Shown: positions 27,564-35,579 of the stretch, in pieces | Position numbering within the stretch: the stretch's first letter is position 1 | Layout of the letters: each line of letters opens with the position of its first letter | Translations under genes and position numbers: made by a program | Source of the DNA: CAVUFH01 sp963740835 | GTDB lineage: Bacteria; Actinomycetota; Acidimicrobiia; IMCC26256; PALSA-610 | Length of the DNA: 64,000 nucleotides | Reading direction: 5' to 3' | NCBI GenBank assembly: GCA_963740835.1 | Contig: CAVUFH010000004.1 | Coordinates: 62,001 to 126,000 of the forward strand | Notes under the pieces: model-generated | The model's database searches: none | The model's input: the letters and a program-made list of their open reading frames with translations, nothing else | Told to the model about the DNA's origin: nothing

Positions 27564-28806
27564 GTGAAGGCGCTCCTTTACGGCGTGCGGCCCGAATCGG
27601 TGCCGGTGCCCGACACCGACAACCACCTGTTGCGAGGCCTGGCGCAGACGCCGATGCGGCTGCTCGAGCTCGACGACCCCGGCTACCTGCGGCCCGACTG
27701 GGTCGTCACCCGGCCCCGCCTCACCGGGATCTGCGGGTCGGACTCGAAGCAGGTGTTCATGGACTGGGGCGATGTTCGCTCGCCTGACAACCCGATGAAG
27801 GGGTTCTTCTCGCTGCCGCAGGTCCTGGGGCACGAGGTCGTCGCCGATGTGGTCGCGCTCGGACCTGAGGCGGAGGGTCTCGAGGTGGGGGACCGGGTCG
27901 TCCTGAATCCCTGGCTGTCGTGCGCGCCCCGCGGGGTCGCACCCGTGTGCGCAGCGTGCGCGCACGGCGACCTCAGCCTGTGCGCGTCGTTCGGTGTCGG
28001 GCCGATCGCGCCGGGGATCCACATCGGGACGTCGAAGGACGCGTCCGGTGGCTACGCCGAAATGATGCCCGCGCACGACTCGATGCTGTTCAAGGTGCCG
28101 GACACGATCGCCGACGAGCAGGCCGTGTTCGCGGATCCGTTCGCGGTCATGCTGCACGCGATCACCCGGCACTCACCGCCGCCCGGCGGGAAGGTGATGG
28201 TGTACGGCGCGGGCGCACTCGGGTCGAGCGCAACCGCGATCCTGCGCGCGCTCCACCCCGACGTGGACGTGCTCGTCGTCGCGCGCTTCGGCCAGCAAGC
28301 CGACCTCGCGCGGAAGCTCGGCGCGACCGTGATCGGACACACGCCCGCGCTGTCGGTGATCGAGGAAGCCGCGGCCTGGTCGGGCGGCATCCTGCAACCG
28401 AGCGACGGGCTCCCGATGGCGTACCCGGGAGCGATCGACGTCGTATACGACACGATCGGCAAGCAGGAGACCTTCGAGGTGGGGACGCGCGTGCTGCGCG
28501 CCCGCGGCACGCTCGTGAAGGCCGGCGTGCACGGTCCGACGTTCTGGGAAGACACCCCGCTGTGCTTCAAGGAGATCGCGATGGTCGGCTCGAACGCGTT
28601 CGGCTTCGAGACGGTCGAACGGGGTGCGCCGGCACGGCATCGCGCACTACCTCGACCTGGTCGAGCAGGGCCGAGTCGATCTCACTGGCATGCTCACGCA
28701 CCGGTTCGCGCTCGACGACTGGCGGGCCGCGTTCACCGCGCTCGCGACGCAGGACACCTCCAACGCGATCAAGGTCGCGTTCGACTTCCGAGGGGACGCG
28801 GCATGA
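27564..28806 (+). CDS. Zinc-dependent medium-chain alcohol dehydrogenase (frameshifted)
   Basis: About 413 residues. The catalytic zinc region is GICGSDSK and LGHE, a structural zinc lobe with several cysteines is at CAACAHGDLSLC, and the nucleotide fold is VYGAGALGSSAT. The first 350 residues and the last 60 (RRHGIAHYLDLVEQGRVDL onward) are in different frames. One extra G in the GGGG run at 28621-28624 explains the shift. Start GTG 27564 was chosen because KALLYGVRPESVP begins the family. The stop overlaps the ATG of the enoyl-CoA hydratase (ATGA). It heads a plus-strand acyl-CoA catabolic cluster; the alcohol substrate is unknown. Confidence 0.85.
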
Positions 28807-29634
28807 CCGACCCTGCCGTCCATGATCCTGTCGTCCTCGTCGACATCGCCGATCGGGTCGCGGTCATCACGTTGAACCGCCCCGATCAGCGGAACGCGCT
28901 CAACCGCGCCGTGCGCAAGCGGTTGCCGCAGGTGATCAACGCGCTCGAAGCCGACGCGGCGGTCGACGTGATGATCCTCACCGGTGCCGATCCCGCGTTC
29001 TCGGCCGGCGTCGACCTGAAGGAGTTCGGTTCCGCTCCGCGAGACCGCGCCCGCGGAGCCGGCACCCACGGCGGACATGGGGAACCGCGACGCTTCCGGC
29101 CGTCTCCCGTTCCGCGGCGCGTTGCCGCCGCGTACGAAACTGCTGATCGGCGCGATCAATGGCGTCGCGGTCACCGGCGGACTCGAGGTCGCGCTCGGCT
29201 GCGACTTCCTGGTCGCCTCGGAACGCGCTCGGTTCGCGGACACGCACGCGCGAGTCGGCGTGATGCCCGGCTGGGGGCTCACGGTGCTGCTGCCGCAGCG
29301 GGTCGGCGTGGCGCGGGCCCGGGAGATGAGCGTCACTGGCAACTACGTCGACGCCGCGACCGCGCTGGTGTGGGGTCTCGTCAACCACGTCGTGTCGCAC
29401 GAGGAGCTCCTGCCGTTCGCGAAGCAGTTGGCCGCGGACGTCGTCTCCAACGACTCGATGGGCGTGCGCCAGATGCTGCGGACGTACGCCGAGGGTTCGC
29501 TCGGTACCGCCGAAGCCGCGTGGACGCTCGAGGATCGCGTGAGCCGGGAGTGGGAGGGGCCGGGCTTCGACCCGGCGTCGATCGAGGCCCGCCGGCAGAA
29601 GATCATCGACCGCGGCCGCGCCCAACAGGGCTGA
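28803..29634 (+). CDS. Enoyl-CoA hydratase/isomerase family protein (frameshifted)
   Basis: About 276 residues in the crotonase fold. The N-terminal frame gives VAVITLNRPDQRNALN and an oxyanion residue region FSAGVDLKEFG. The C-terminal frame gives LIGAINGVAVTGGLEVALGCDFLVASERARFADTHARVGVMPGWG. The shift falls between 29024 and 29076, and the net length is one base over a multiple of three. The catalytic glutamate is expected in the GGLEVALGCD to HARVGVMPG span. It is coupled by ATGA overlap to the MDR dehydrogenase and probably hydrates an unsaturated acyl-CoA in the same pathway. Confidence 0.86.
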
Positions 29635-29655
29635 CGCGCACCTGAGTGCCGGAAC

Positions 29656-29685
29656 TTGACGCGGCGCACCTGAAAACAGCATTCT
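29656..29685 (+). promoter_or_regulatory. Candidate sigma-70 promoter for the TetR gene
   Basis: TTGACG at 29656-29661 and CATTCT at 29680-29685 are separated by 18 bases and lie just before the TetR start at 29697. The short leader agrees with choosing ATG 29697 rather than the earlier in-frame GTG. Confidence 0.4.
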
Positions 29686-29696
29686 CACGATCGACT

Positions 29697-30311
29697 ATGA
29701 CGGTTTCAGAACGGGCCGCGGCTCGATCGGTGGCGATGCAGCGCAAGCGGGCCGAGGGCGAGGTGCGCACGCTCGTGGAGGCGGGCCTGGCGGTGTTGCG
29801 GCGCCACGGCGCCGCCGGCCTGACCGTGGCCGAGGTTCTCGCCGAAGCGGGCCTGTCGACGCGCGCGTTCTACCGGCACTTCCAGTCCAAGGACGAACTC
29901 GTGCTCGCCGTCTTCGAACAGGAAGCGCAGCGCCGGTATGCGGGGCTCGAGGCGCAGCTCGCGAGGGCGGCCACGGCGCGCGCTGCGCTCGAGACATGGG
30001 TGGACGAGATGCTCTCGCTGGGTTTCGAGCCGCGGCGGTCCCGCCGTACGAAGGTGCTCGCCGCCGAAGGTGCGCGCGCGCAGGCGGACTTCCCCGAGGA
30101 GTTCGCGGCGATCCTCGCGGGTGCGGTGCGGCCGCTCGAAGCGGTGCTGCGGGCGCTGCCGAGCCCGGATCCGGCGCGCGACGCGTGGTCGGTCTACGCG
30201 GTCACGTGGGAGCTCGTGGAGCAGAAGCTGCGAGGCGCACCGATCGATCGGGAGGACGCGCGCGAGCACGTCCTGCGGTTCTGTCTGCCGGGCCTGGGCC
30301 TCCAGCGGTGA
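29697..30311 (+). CDS. TetR-family transcriptional regulator
   Basis: 204 residues. The N-terminal helix-turn-helix is GLTVAEVLAEAGLSTRAFYRHFQSKDELVLAVFE, an unmistakable TetR signature; the remainder is an all-helical ligand-binding domain without a recognised type. It lies inside the acyl-CoA catabolic cluster between the enoyl-CoA hydratase and the PaaK-like ligase. It is probably the local repressor, relieved by an acyl-CoA or acid intermediate. Confidence 0.9.
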   Translation: MTVSERAAARSVAMQRKRAEGEVRTLVEAGLAVLRRHGAAGLTVAEVLAEAGLSTRAFYRHFQSKDELVLAVFEQEAQRRYAGLEAQLARAATARAALETWVDEMLSLGFEPRRSRRTKVLAAEGARAQADFPEEFAAILAGAVRPLEAVLRALPSPDPARDAWSVYAVTWELVEQKLRGAPIDREDAREHVLRFCLPGLGLQR

Positions 30312-30335
30312 GCGTGCAACGGTGAGCGGGCAGCC

Positions 30336-31652
30336 GTGAACCTGCCGCCCGTCGACAGCGCGTACTACGACACCGAGTACGAGACGATGCCGCGCCCGCA
30401 ACTGCTCGCGCTCCAAGAGCAGCTCCTCCTGGAGATGCTCCCGCACGCGTACGAGCACGCGCCGCTCATCCGGGAGACGTGGGACAACGCGGGCGTGCAC
30501 CCGCGCGACATCACCAGCCTCGCCGACTTCCGTGCCGGTGCACCCTTCGTCAGCAAGGACGCGCTGCGCCGGTTCCGCGACGAGCGCAACGACCCCTACG
30601 GCGGGTTGTGCGCGCTCCCTCCGAACGAGCTGACAGCGGTGATGTCGACATCCGGCACCACCGGTGACCCGACGCTCGTGCCCGAGAAGTGGGGCGGTCG
30701 CGGCGGGAAGCCGACGATCATCACGCGCGACTTCTGGGGCATGGGGGTGCGACCGGGCGATCACATCGCGCTCGTGCTGTTCACGTTCCGCGGCCCCACG
30801 TACGGGTTGTTCCAGGCGCTCGGCACGGTACCGATCCTCTTCGACTTCGACCCCGCGGAGATGGAGCGGTTCTGCGAGCTGTCGTTGCACTACCGCCCGA
30901 CGGGTCTCTACAACTTCGGTTCGATCCTCATCAACGAGGTGCGCGACGTGTGCGCACGGCGCGGCTTCGATCCCGCCGACGTGTTCGCGTCCTACAAGGG
31001 CGTCGTGTTCGCCGGCGAACCGCTGAGCCCGCGGGCGCGCGCGCTCGCCGAGGAGTGGGGTGTCGAGCTCTACGAGCACACGGGCATCGGCGACGTCACC
31101 GCCGCATTCGAGTGCCACGCGCACGACGGCCTGCACTTCTGGGAGGACACCGCGCTCGTCGAGGGCCTCGATCCCGACGGCACCGGGCCGGTCGCCGACG
31201 GCGAGCGCTGCGAGCTCGTCGCGACGTCGCTGTTCAACCGCACCGCGCCCTTGATCCGTTACCGGTCCGACGACATCGTCCGCCTCACCCGCGATCCGTG
31301 CGTCTGCGGACGGACGCACGCGCGGGTCTGGCCGATCGGCCGCAAGGGCGACGAGATCGTCGTGCAGGGCAAGCCCGTACTGCCGGTCGACGTGTGGGCC
31401 GCGGTCGAGTCGGTGGACGCGTGCGCGACGGGCCTGTTCCAGGTGATCCGCTCCGCACGTGAGGAAGATGCGCTCCGCCTGCGCGTGGGGTACGCGCCGA
31501 CGTACGAGAACCGTTTGGAAACCGTGCGCGACGAGGTGCGCGGCGCGGTGGTCGGCGCGCTGGGCCTCGATCCGGAGGTCGAGCTGGTTCCGAACGCGGC
31601 GCTGCTGAAGTTGGGTCCGCCGCACAAGATCCCGCGGGTCGCCCGGACATGA
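30336..31652 (+). CDS. Phenylacetate-CoA ligase-like (PaaK family) adenylate-forming enzyme
   Basis: 438 residues from a GTG start. The P-loop is STSGTTGDPTLVP, followed by FAGEPLSPRARALAEEWG and YEHTGIGDV, with RYRSDDIVRLT and a CVCGRTHARVWPIGRKGDEI segment that carries the PaaK-type hinge. The closing KLGPPHKIPRV matches the family end. It converts an aryl- or cyclic carboxylic acid to its CoA thioester. Its stop overlaps the ATG of the next gene (ATGA). Exact substrate unknown; phenylacetate itself is unlikely without the other paa genes. Confidence 0.85.
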   Translation: MNLPPVDSAYYDTEYETMPRPQLLALQEQLLLEMLPHAYEHAPLIRETWDNAGVHPRDITSLADFRAGAPFVSKDALRRFRDERNDPYGGLCALPPNELTAVMSTSGTTGDPTLVPEKWGGRGGKPTIITRDFWGMGVRPGDHIALVLFTFRGPTYGLFQALGTVPILFDFDPAEMERFCELSLHYRPTGLYNFGSILINEVRDVCARRGFDPADVFASYKGVVFAGEPLSPRARALAEEWGVELYEHTGIGDVTAAFECHAHDGLHFWEDTALVEGLDPDGTGPVADGERCELVATSLFNRTAPLIRYRSDDIVRLTRDPCVCGRTHARVWPIGRKGDEIVVQGKPVLPVDVWAAVESVDACATGLFQVIRSAREEDALRLRVGYAPTYENRLETVRDEVRGAVVGALGLDPEVELVPNAALLKLGPPHKIPRVART

Positions 31653-32314
31653 CGGAGACACTCTGGGGCGTCGGGAGCTACGAAGACGGCACGGCGCGCG
31701 TCGCCTGGGAGATCTCGCACGCGGAGATCCAGCGCGACATGGGGAGCGCGGCGCGCATCCTGGCGACGCTCGGCATCACAGGTGGCACCCGCGTCCTGTT
31801 CTGTTCGATGCTCTCGGAGGCGGGCCAGTTCTGGCCACTCACGGTCGGCGCCATGCTGTCGGGCGCGCAGCTCTCCTGCGCCGATGCCAACGAGGGTGAC
31901 GCGCTCCGGGTCGCGATGTTCACGCGCCTCGTCGACTACCGCGCCGTGCTCGGCGTGACCGGCGCCATCCTCGACGGGCTCGATGGGCTCGGACGTTCGT
32001 TCGCCGAGGTGTTCGGCAGGGTCGAAATCGTCGGCGCGCGGCCTGAAGCGTACGAACGGTTGGTCGGCGCCGGCCTGCGCCCGCACCACTTCATCTGCTG
32101 CGGTCCCGCGATCGCGGTCGGTACCGCACCGGGCGAACCGGCGCGCTTCGACACCGACGAGTGGCGGCTCGAGACCGATGCCGGCGGCCGTGTTCTCGTC
32201 AGCAACTTGCAACCGCGCGCGACTTCGTTCGTGCGCGCGTGCACGGCGGTGTACGGCGAGCTCGTCGACGGCGGGCTCCTTCCAATGACGGAATCGAGAG
32301 AGGTGTCGCGATGA
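31649..32314 (+). CDS. Uncharacterised protein, possible non-catalytic adenylate-forming fragment
   Basis: A 221-residue protein with no confident family. The central part (RVLFCSMLSEAGQFWPLTVGAMLSGAQLSCADANE) resembles the N-terminal Rossmann-like half of PaaK/acyl-CoA ligases, but no P-loop, hinge or A10 lysine is visible. It overlaps both neighbours by four bases (ATGA), so it is certainly translated as part of the operon between the PaaK-like ligase and the amidohydrolase. It may be an accessory subunit of the ligase; that is inference. Confidence 0.65.
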   Translation: MTETLWGVGSYEDGTARVAWEISHAEIQRDMGSAARILATLGITGGTRVLFCSMLSEAGQFWPLTVGAMLSGAQLSCADANEGDALRVAMFTRLVDYRAVLGVTGAILDGLDGLGRSFAEVFGRVEIVGARPEAYERLVGAGLRPHHFICCGPAIAVGTAPGEPARFDTDEWRLETDAGGRVLVSNLQPRATSFVRACTAVYGELVDGGLLPMTESREVSR

Positions 32315-33366
32315 CGCGTGCGCTCATCAGTGCCGACAACCACGTGTTCGAGCCGGTCACGCTCTGGCAGGAGCGGTTGCCGCAGGACTTCCGCGAGCGG
32401 GGCCCACGCGTCGAGACGCACGATGGCTGGATCGTCATGGCGATCGAAGGCATGCCCGACCGCAAGCTCACCAAGGCGAACGGTCAGCGCGACGGCGGCG
32501 AGAGGAGTGGCGGCGCCGACCCCGACGCCCGCCTGCGCGACATGGCGCGCGACGGTGTGGTGGCCGAGGTCATCTACCCGACCTTCGGGCTGTTCATCGA
32601 CATGATCCCCGCCGCGGACCTCCAGATGGCGTGCGCGGCCGTCTACAACGACTGGCTCGCCGAGAACTTCCTGCATCGCCCGGACGTGTTCATCCCGTCT
32701 GCCGTCGTGCCGGTGCGCGATGTCGACACCGCAGTCGCGGAGCTCGAACGCGTTGCCGCGCTCGGGTTCAAGGCGGCCACGATCCCGACGACCGCGCCGC
32801 ACGGGTCGCCGTACAACCAGCCGGCATTCGATCCGCTGTGGCAGATCGCGTCGGAAGCGTCGATCCCGCTGTCGTTGCACACCGGCACCGGCGCGCTGCC
32901 GCAGCACGAGCGCGGGCCGGGCGGCGCGGTCATCAACTACGCCAAGGTCGGTCTCCTCTCGGCCGAGACGCTCTGCTACTTCGCCGCGTCGGGCGTGCTC
33001 GAACGGTTTCCCGCGCTGCGCCTGGTGTTCGTGGAAACCGGCGCGGGCTGGCTCGCGTACTGCTGCGAACGAATGGACGAAGCGTTCGAGGAACACGAGC
33101 AGTGGGTGAAGCCGAAGCTGGAACGGCCGCCGTCGGAGTACGTGCGCGAGCAGTGCTTCGTCACCCTCGGCGCCGACCGCGCGCCGTTGCTGACGCGGGA
33201 GATCACCGGGGTCGGCCCGCTGCTCTGGGCGAGCGACTACCCGCACCCCGAAGGCACGTTCCCGGAGAGCCAGCAGGTCGTCGAGCGCATCTTCGCGGAT
33301 GTCCCCGAGGACGTGATGCAGGCGATCGTGCACGACAACGCCGCCCGCCTCTACCAGGTTGGTTGA
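32311..33366 (+). CDS. Amidohydrolase-2 family protein
   Basis: A 351-residue TIM-barrel metal hydrolase. The N-terminal motif is ISADNHVFEP, barrel metal ligands appear in LHTGTGALP, and the terminal aspartate is in WASDYPHPEG. The family also includes decarboxylases and lactonases acting on ring-cleavage products. ATG 32311 overlaps the stop of the upstream gene. Together with the PaaK-like ligase and the thiolase-like protein it suggests breakdown of a cyclic acid. Confidence 0.87.
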   Translation: MTRALISADNHVFEPVTLWQERLPQDFRERGPRVETHDGWIVMAIEGMPDRKLTKANGQRDGGERSGGADPDARLRDMARDGVVAEVIYPTFGLFIDMIPAADLQMACAAVYNDWLAENFLHRPDVFIPSAVVPVRDVDTAVAELERVAALGFKAATIPTTAPHGSPYNQPAFDPLWQIASEASIPLSLHTGTGALPQHERGPGGAVINYAKVGLLSAETLCYFAASGVLERFPALRLVFVETGAGWLAYCCERMDEAFEEHEQWVKPKLERPPSEYVREQCFVTLGADRAPLLTREITGVGPLLWASDYPHPEGTFPESQQVVERIFADVPEDVMQAIVHDNAARLYQVG

Positions 33367-33371
33367 ACCAC

Positions 33372-34568
33372 ATGCCCACACTCAAGGATCGGACCGCGGT
33401 GGTGGGTGTCGGTGCGACGCCGTACTACAAGCGGGGCGAGTCGCTGCCCCAGACGTCGATGGAGCTCGCGGGCAAGGCGGTGCTCGCCGCGCTCGCGGAC
33501 GCGGGGCTGACTGCCGACGACCTCGACGGCTTCGCGCTCTACAGCATGGGCTTCGACACCTCGCTGTTCGCGCAGTGGCTGGGGGTGCCGGACGTGAAGT
33601 TCACCGCCATGCTCACTGGCGGCGGAGGCGGGGCGGCCGGTTCGGTCGGGCTCGCGGCGGCTGCGATCGCGACTGGCCTCGCCGAGTGCGTGGTGTCGGT
33701 GATGACGCTGCAGCAGGCCGCCAGCCGCTTCGGCGCGTCCTACGCGCCGCGCGGCAGCGCGTCGAACGCGACGTACAGCGCACCGCCGTCAGCCGAAGGC
33801 AACTTCCTCCAACCGTCCGGGTTGATGGCGCCGGGCCAGATGTTCGCGGTGCTCGCCCAACGACACATGCACTTGTACGGCACCACTCGCGAGCACTTCT
33901 GCGAGGTCGCGCTCTCAACCCGCGCGAACGCGGTGCGCCGCGAGACGTCGCTCATGAAGGAACCGCTGACCCGCGAGCAGTACTTCGCGGCTCGCATGAT
34001 CTCCGACCCGCTCTGCCTCTACGACTTCTGCCTCGAGTGCGACGGCGCGGTCGCGGTCGTCACGACCACCGTCGAGCGGGCGAAGGATCTCCGCCACCCA
34101 CCGGCGTACGTGATGGCGTCCGCGCACGGTGGGCACGGGCGTTGGGGGCAGGCGATCACGTGGATGGGGATGCCGGACGACGAGTTCGCGTCGTCGGGGC
34201 ACCGGCCCGTGGCGCAGCGGCTCTACCAGATGGCCGGCGTCGGTCCCGACGCGGTGGACGTCGCCCTGCTCTACGACCACTTCACGCCGTTGGTGATCAT
34301 GCAGCTCGAGGACTACGGCTTCTGCGGCATCGGCGAAGGCGGCCCCTTCGTCGCCGAAGGGCACATCCGGTGGCCCGAGGGCGGGCTGCCCGTCAACACC
34401 CATGGCGGCAACCTCTCGGAGGCGTACATCATCGGCATGACGCACGTGAAGGAAGCCGTCGAGCAGCTCCGCGGCACCGCGGTGAACCAGGTGGACGGCG
34501 CCGAGATCGCGCTCGTCACGGGCGGCCCCGCCTCGATCCCCGTCTCGTCCCTGTTGCTGCGGAAGTGA
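33372..34568 (+). CDS. Thiolase-fold lipid-transfer protein, catalytic Cys absent (Ltp2/SCP-x-like)
   Basis: 398 residues with the thiolase fold: an N-terminal VVGVGATPYYKRGE and a C-terminal half with LLYDHFTPLVIMQLEDYGF and VNTHGGNLSEAYIIGMTHVKEAVEQLRG. The region that carries the nucleophilic cysteine in true thiolases reads TGGGGGAAGSVGLAAAAIATG and has no cysteine. Steroid retro-aldolases such as Ltp2 also lack it and work together with a DUF35 protein. A DUF35 gene follows directly. The likely role is carbon-carbon bond cleavage of a 3-hydroxyacyl-CoA-like side chain by aldol chemistry. Confidence 0.82.
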   Translation: MPTLKDRTAVVGVGATPYYKRGESLPQTSMELAGKAVLAALADAGLTADDLDGFALYSMGFDTSLFAQWLGVPDVKFTAMLTGGGGGAAGSVGLAAAAIATGLAECVVSVMTLQQAASRFGASYAPRGSASNATYSAPPSAEGNFLQPSGLMAPGQMFAVLAQRHMHLYGTTREHFCEVALSTRANAVRRETSLMKEPLTREQYFAARMISDPLCLYDFCLECDGAVAVVTTTVERAKDLRHPPAYVMASAHGGHGRWGQAITWMGMPDDEFASSGHRPVAQRLYQMAGVGPDAVDVALLYDHFTPLVIMQLEDYGFCGIGEGGPFVAEGHIRWPEGGLPVNTHGGNLSEAYIIGMTHVKEAVEQLRGTAVNQVDGAEIALVTGGPASIPVSSLLLRK

Positions 34569-34579
34569 GGACCCACCCC

Positions 34580-35002
34580 GTGAACGGCCTGCTGCCCGCC
34601 GATCTCATCCAGCTCACGCCCAACGGGTGGACCGAACCGTTCTGGCGGGCGACCGCGGAACACCGGCTCGTCGTGCCGCGCTGCACGAACTGCCGGACGT
34701 ACCGCCTGCCACCGTCGCCGTTCTGCTTCGCCTGCCGCGCGCAGTCGGTCGAGTGGGTCGAGCAACCGGGCGCGGGCGAGATCTACTCGTTCACGGTCAT
34801 CCGCCACACGGTCATCCCGCCCGTGGCCGAGGCGCTGCCCCTCGTCGCCGCGGTCGTCGAGCTCCCGGACACCGGCGGCTGCCGGCTCGTCGGCAACGTC
34901 GTCGACGCCGACCCCGGCGCGGTCGCGATCGGGATGGCCGTCCGCGTCGACTGGTACGACGTGCGCGCGGGCACGACGATCCCGGTCTTCCGCCTGGCCT
35001 GA
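34580..35002 (+). CDS. DUF35 zinc-ribbon / OB-fold protein
   Basis: A 140-residue Zn-ribbon and OB-fold protein starting at GTG 34580. The zinc ribbon is CTNC followed by CFAC; the OB domain follows (GEIYSFTVIRHTV, LVAAVVELPDTGGCRLVGNVV). DUF35 proteins associate with thiolase-fold enzymes such as Ltp2 and are needed for activity by supplying a binding face for acyl-CoA. It lies 11 bases after the Cys-less thiolase and is the last gene before the repeat-rich gap. Confidence 0.88.
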   Translation: MNGLLPADLIQLTPNGWTEPFWRATAEHRLVVPRCTNCRTYRLPPSPFCFACRAQSVEWVEQPGAGEIYSFTVIRHTVIPPVAEALPLVAAVVELPDTGGCRLVGNVVDADPGAVAIGMAVRVDWYDVRAGTTIPVFRLA

Positions 35003-35080
35003 CACGCCCCGCGCGCACCTGGATAAATTTTCCCGTCCAATCGCGATCCGGTCTCGGATAGTGGTCATTCGGGTGGGCGC

Positions 35081-35150
35081 GAGGGGCATGTGGGGTTGAT
35101 CGCCACGGACGGCGGGCGGGCAAGAGGACTCAACCCCACATGCGCCCCTC
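35081..35150. repeat. Interrupted inverted repeat (large stem-loop)
   Basis: GAGGGGCATGTGGGGTTGA at 35081-35099 is complementary to 35130-35150, with a two-base bulge in the right arm and a 30-base spacer. The stem is about 19 base pairs and could form in either strand. It lies 79 bases beyond the DUF35 stop and could serve as a transcription terminator or an RNA structure. Confidence 0.75.
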
Positions 35151-35388
35151 CGAAGCAAGTGGCGGGCAAAGCAAGGAAGGGCGGCAAGGCAAGGAACGGC
35201 AAGGAACCCGGGCGGGCAACCCCGGGAGGCACGGAAGCCAAGCAAGTCAAGGCGGGCAAGCAAGCAAGGAAGTCAGTAAGGGCGGCAAGGCAAGGACGCA
35301 CAGCAAGGCGGGTGGGCACACGAGAGCGCAAGCCGGGCGGGCAAACCCGGGCGGGCACTTTCTGAAGCAAGCAGTTGAGCGGGTAGCG

Positions 35389-35414
35389 ATCGGGCGCCGA
35401 ACTCGGCGCCCGAT
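35389..35414. repeat. Perfect 12-bp inverted repeat hairpin
   Basis: ATCGGGCGCCGA at 35389-35400 and TCGGCGCCCGAT at 35403-35414 are exact complements around AC. It is strong enough to act as a terminator for upstream transcription or as a protein-binding site before the tandem repeat, but no T-run follows. Confidence 0.7.
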
Positions 35415-35430
35415 TCCTATTCCGTGCCCG

Positions 35431-35544
35431 TTCCTCGTTTCGGTGCCCGTTCCTCGTTTCGGTGCCCGTTCCTCGTTTCGGTGCCCGTTCCTCGTTTCGG
35501 TGCCCGTTCCTCGTTTCGGTGCCCGTTCCTCGTTTCGGTGCCGG
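35431..35544. repeat. 19-bp tandem repeat, six copies
   Basis: The unit TTCCTCGTTTCGGTGCCCG occurs five times without error (35431-35525) and a sixth time with one change (35526-35544). Degenerate partial units flank it on both sides (35414-35430 and 35545-35562). The array ends about 35 bases before the GTG start of the FadD-like gene, so copy number would change promoter or leader spacing. Confidence 0.9.
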
Positions 35545-35579
35545 GTCCTCGTTGTCGGTGGCAGCGTTAGATTCGGCCG

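Larger units (their letters stand above)
35003..35579. other. 577-bp repeat-rich intergenic region
   Basis: No credible gene. In order it contains an AT-rich GGATAAATTTTCC patch (about 35022-35034), a long interrupted inverted repeat (35081-35150), a purine-rich low-complexity stretch built on GGCAAGG and GGGCGGGCA words (about 35150-35360), a perfect hairpin (35389-35414) and a 19-bp tandem repeat (35431-35544). It ends at the start of the FadD-like ligase. Confidence 0.7.

Noticed and set aside
28603..29076. Programmed ribosomal frameshifting in the dehydrogenase and hydratase genes
   Set aside because: No slippery heptamer with downstream structure is evident, and similar one-base breaks occur in many unrelated genes of the window, so sequence error is simpler.
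29706..31661. A 651-codon minus-strand frame opposite the TetR and PaaK-like genes
   Set aside because: Both plus-strand proteins are well supported by motifs, and the antisense product has no recognisable domain.
35431..35544. Possible CRISPR array
   Set aside because: The 19-bp units are directly adjacent with no unique spacers, and no cas gene lies nearby.
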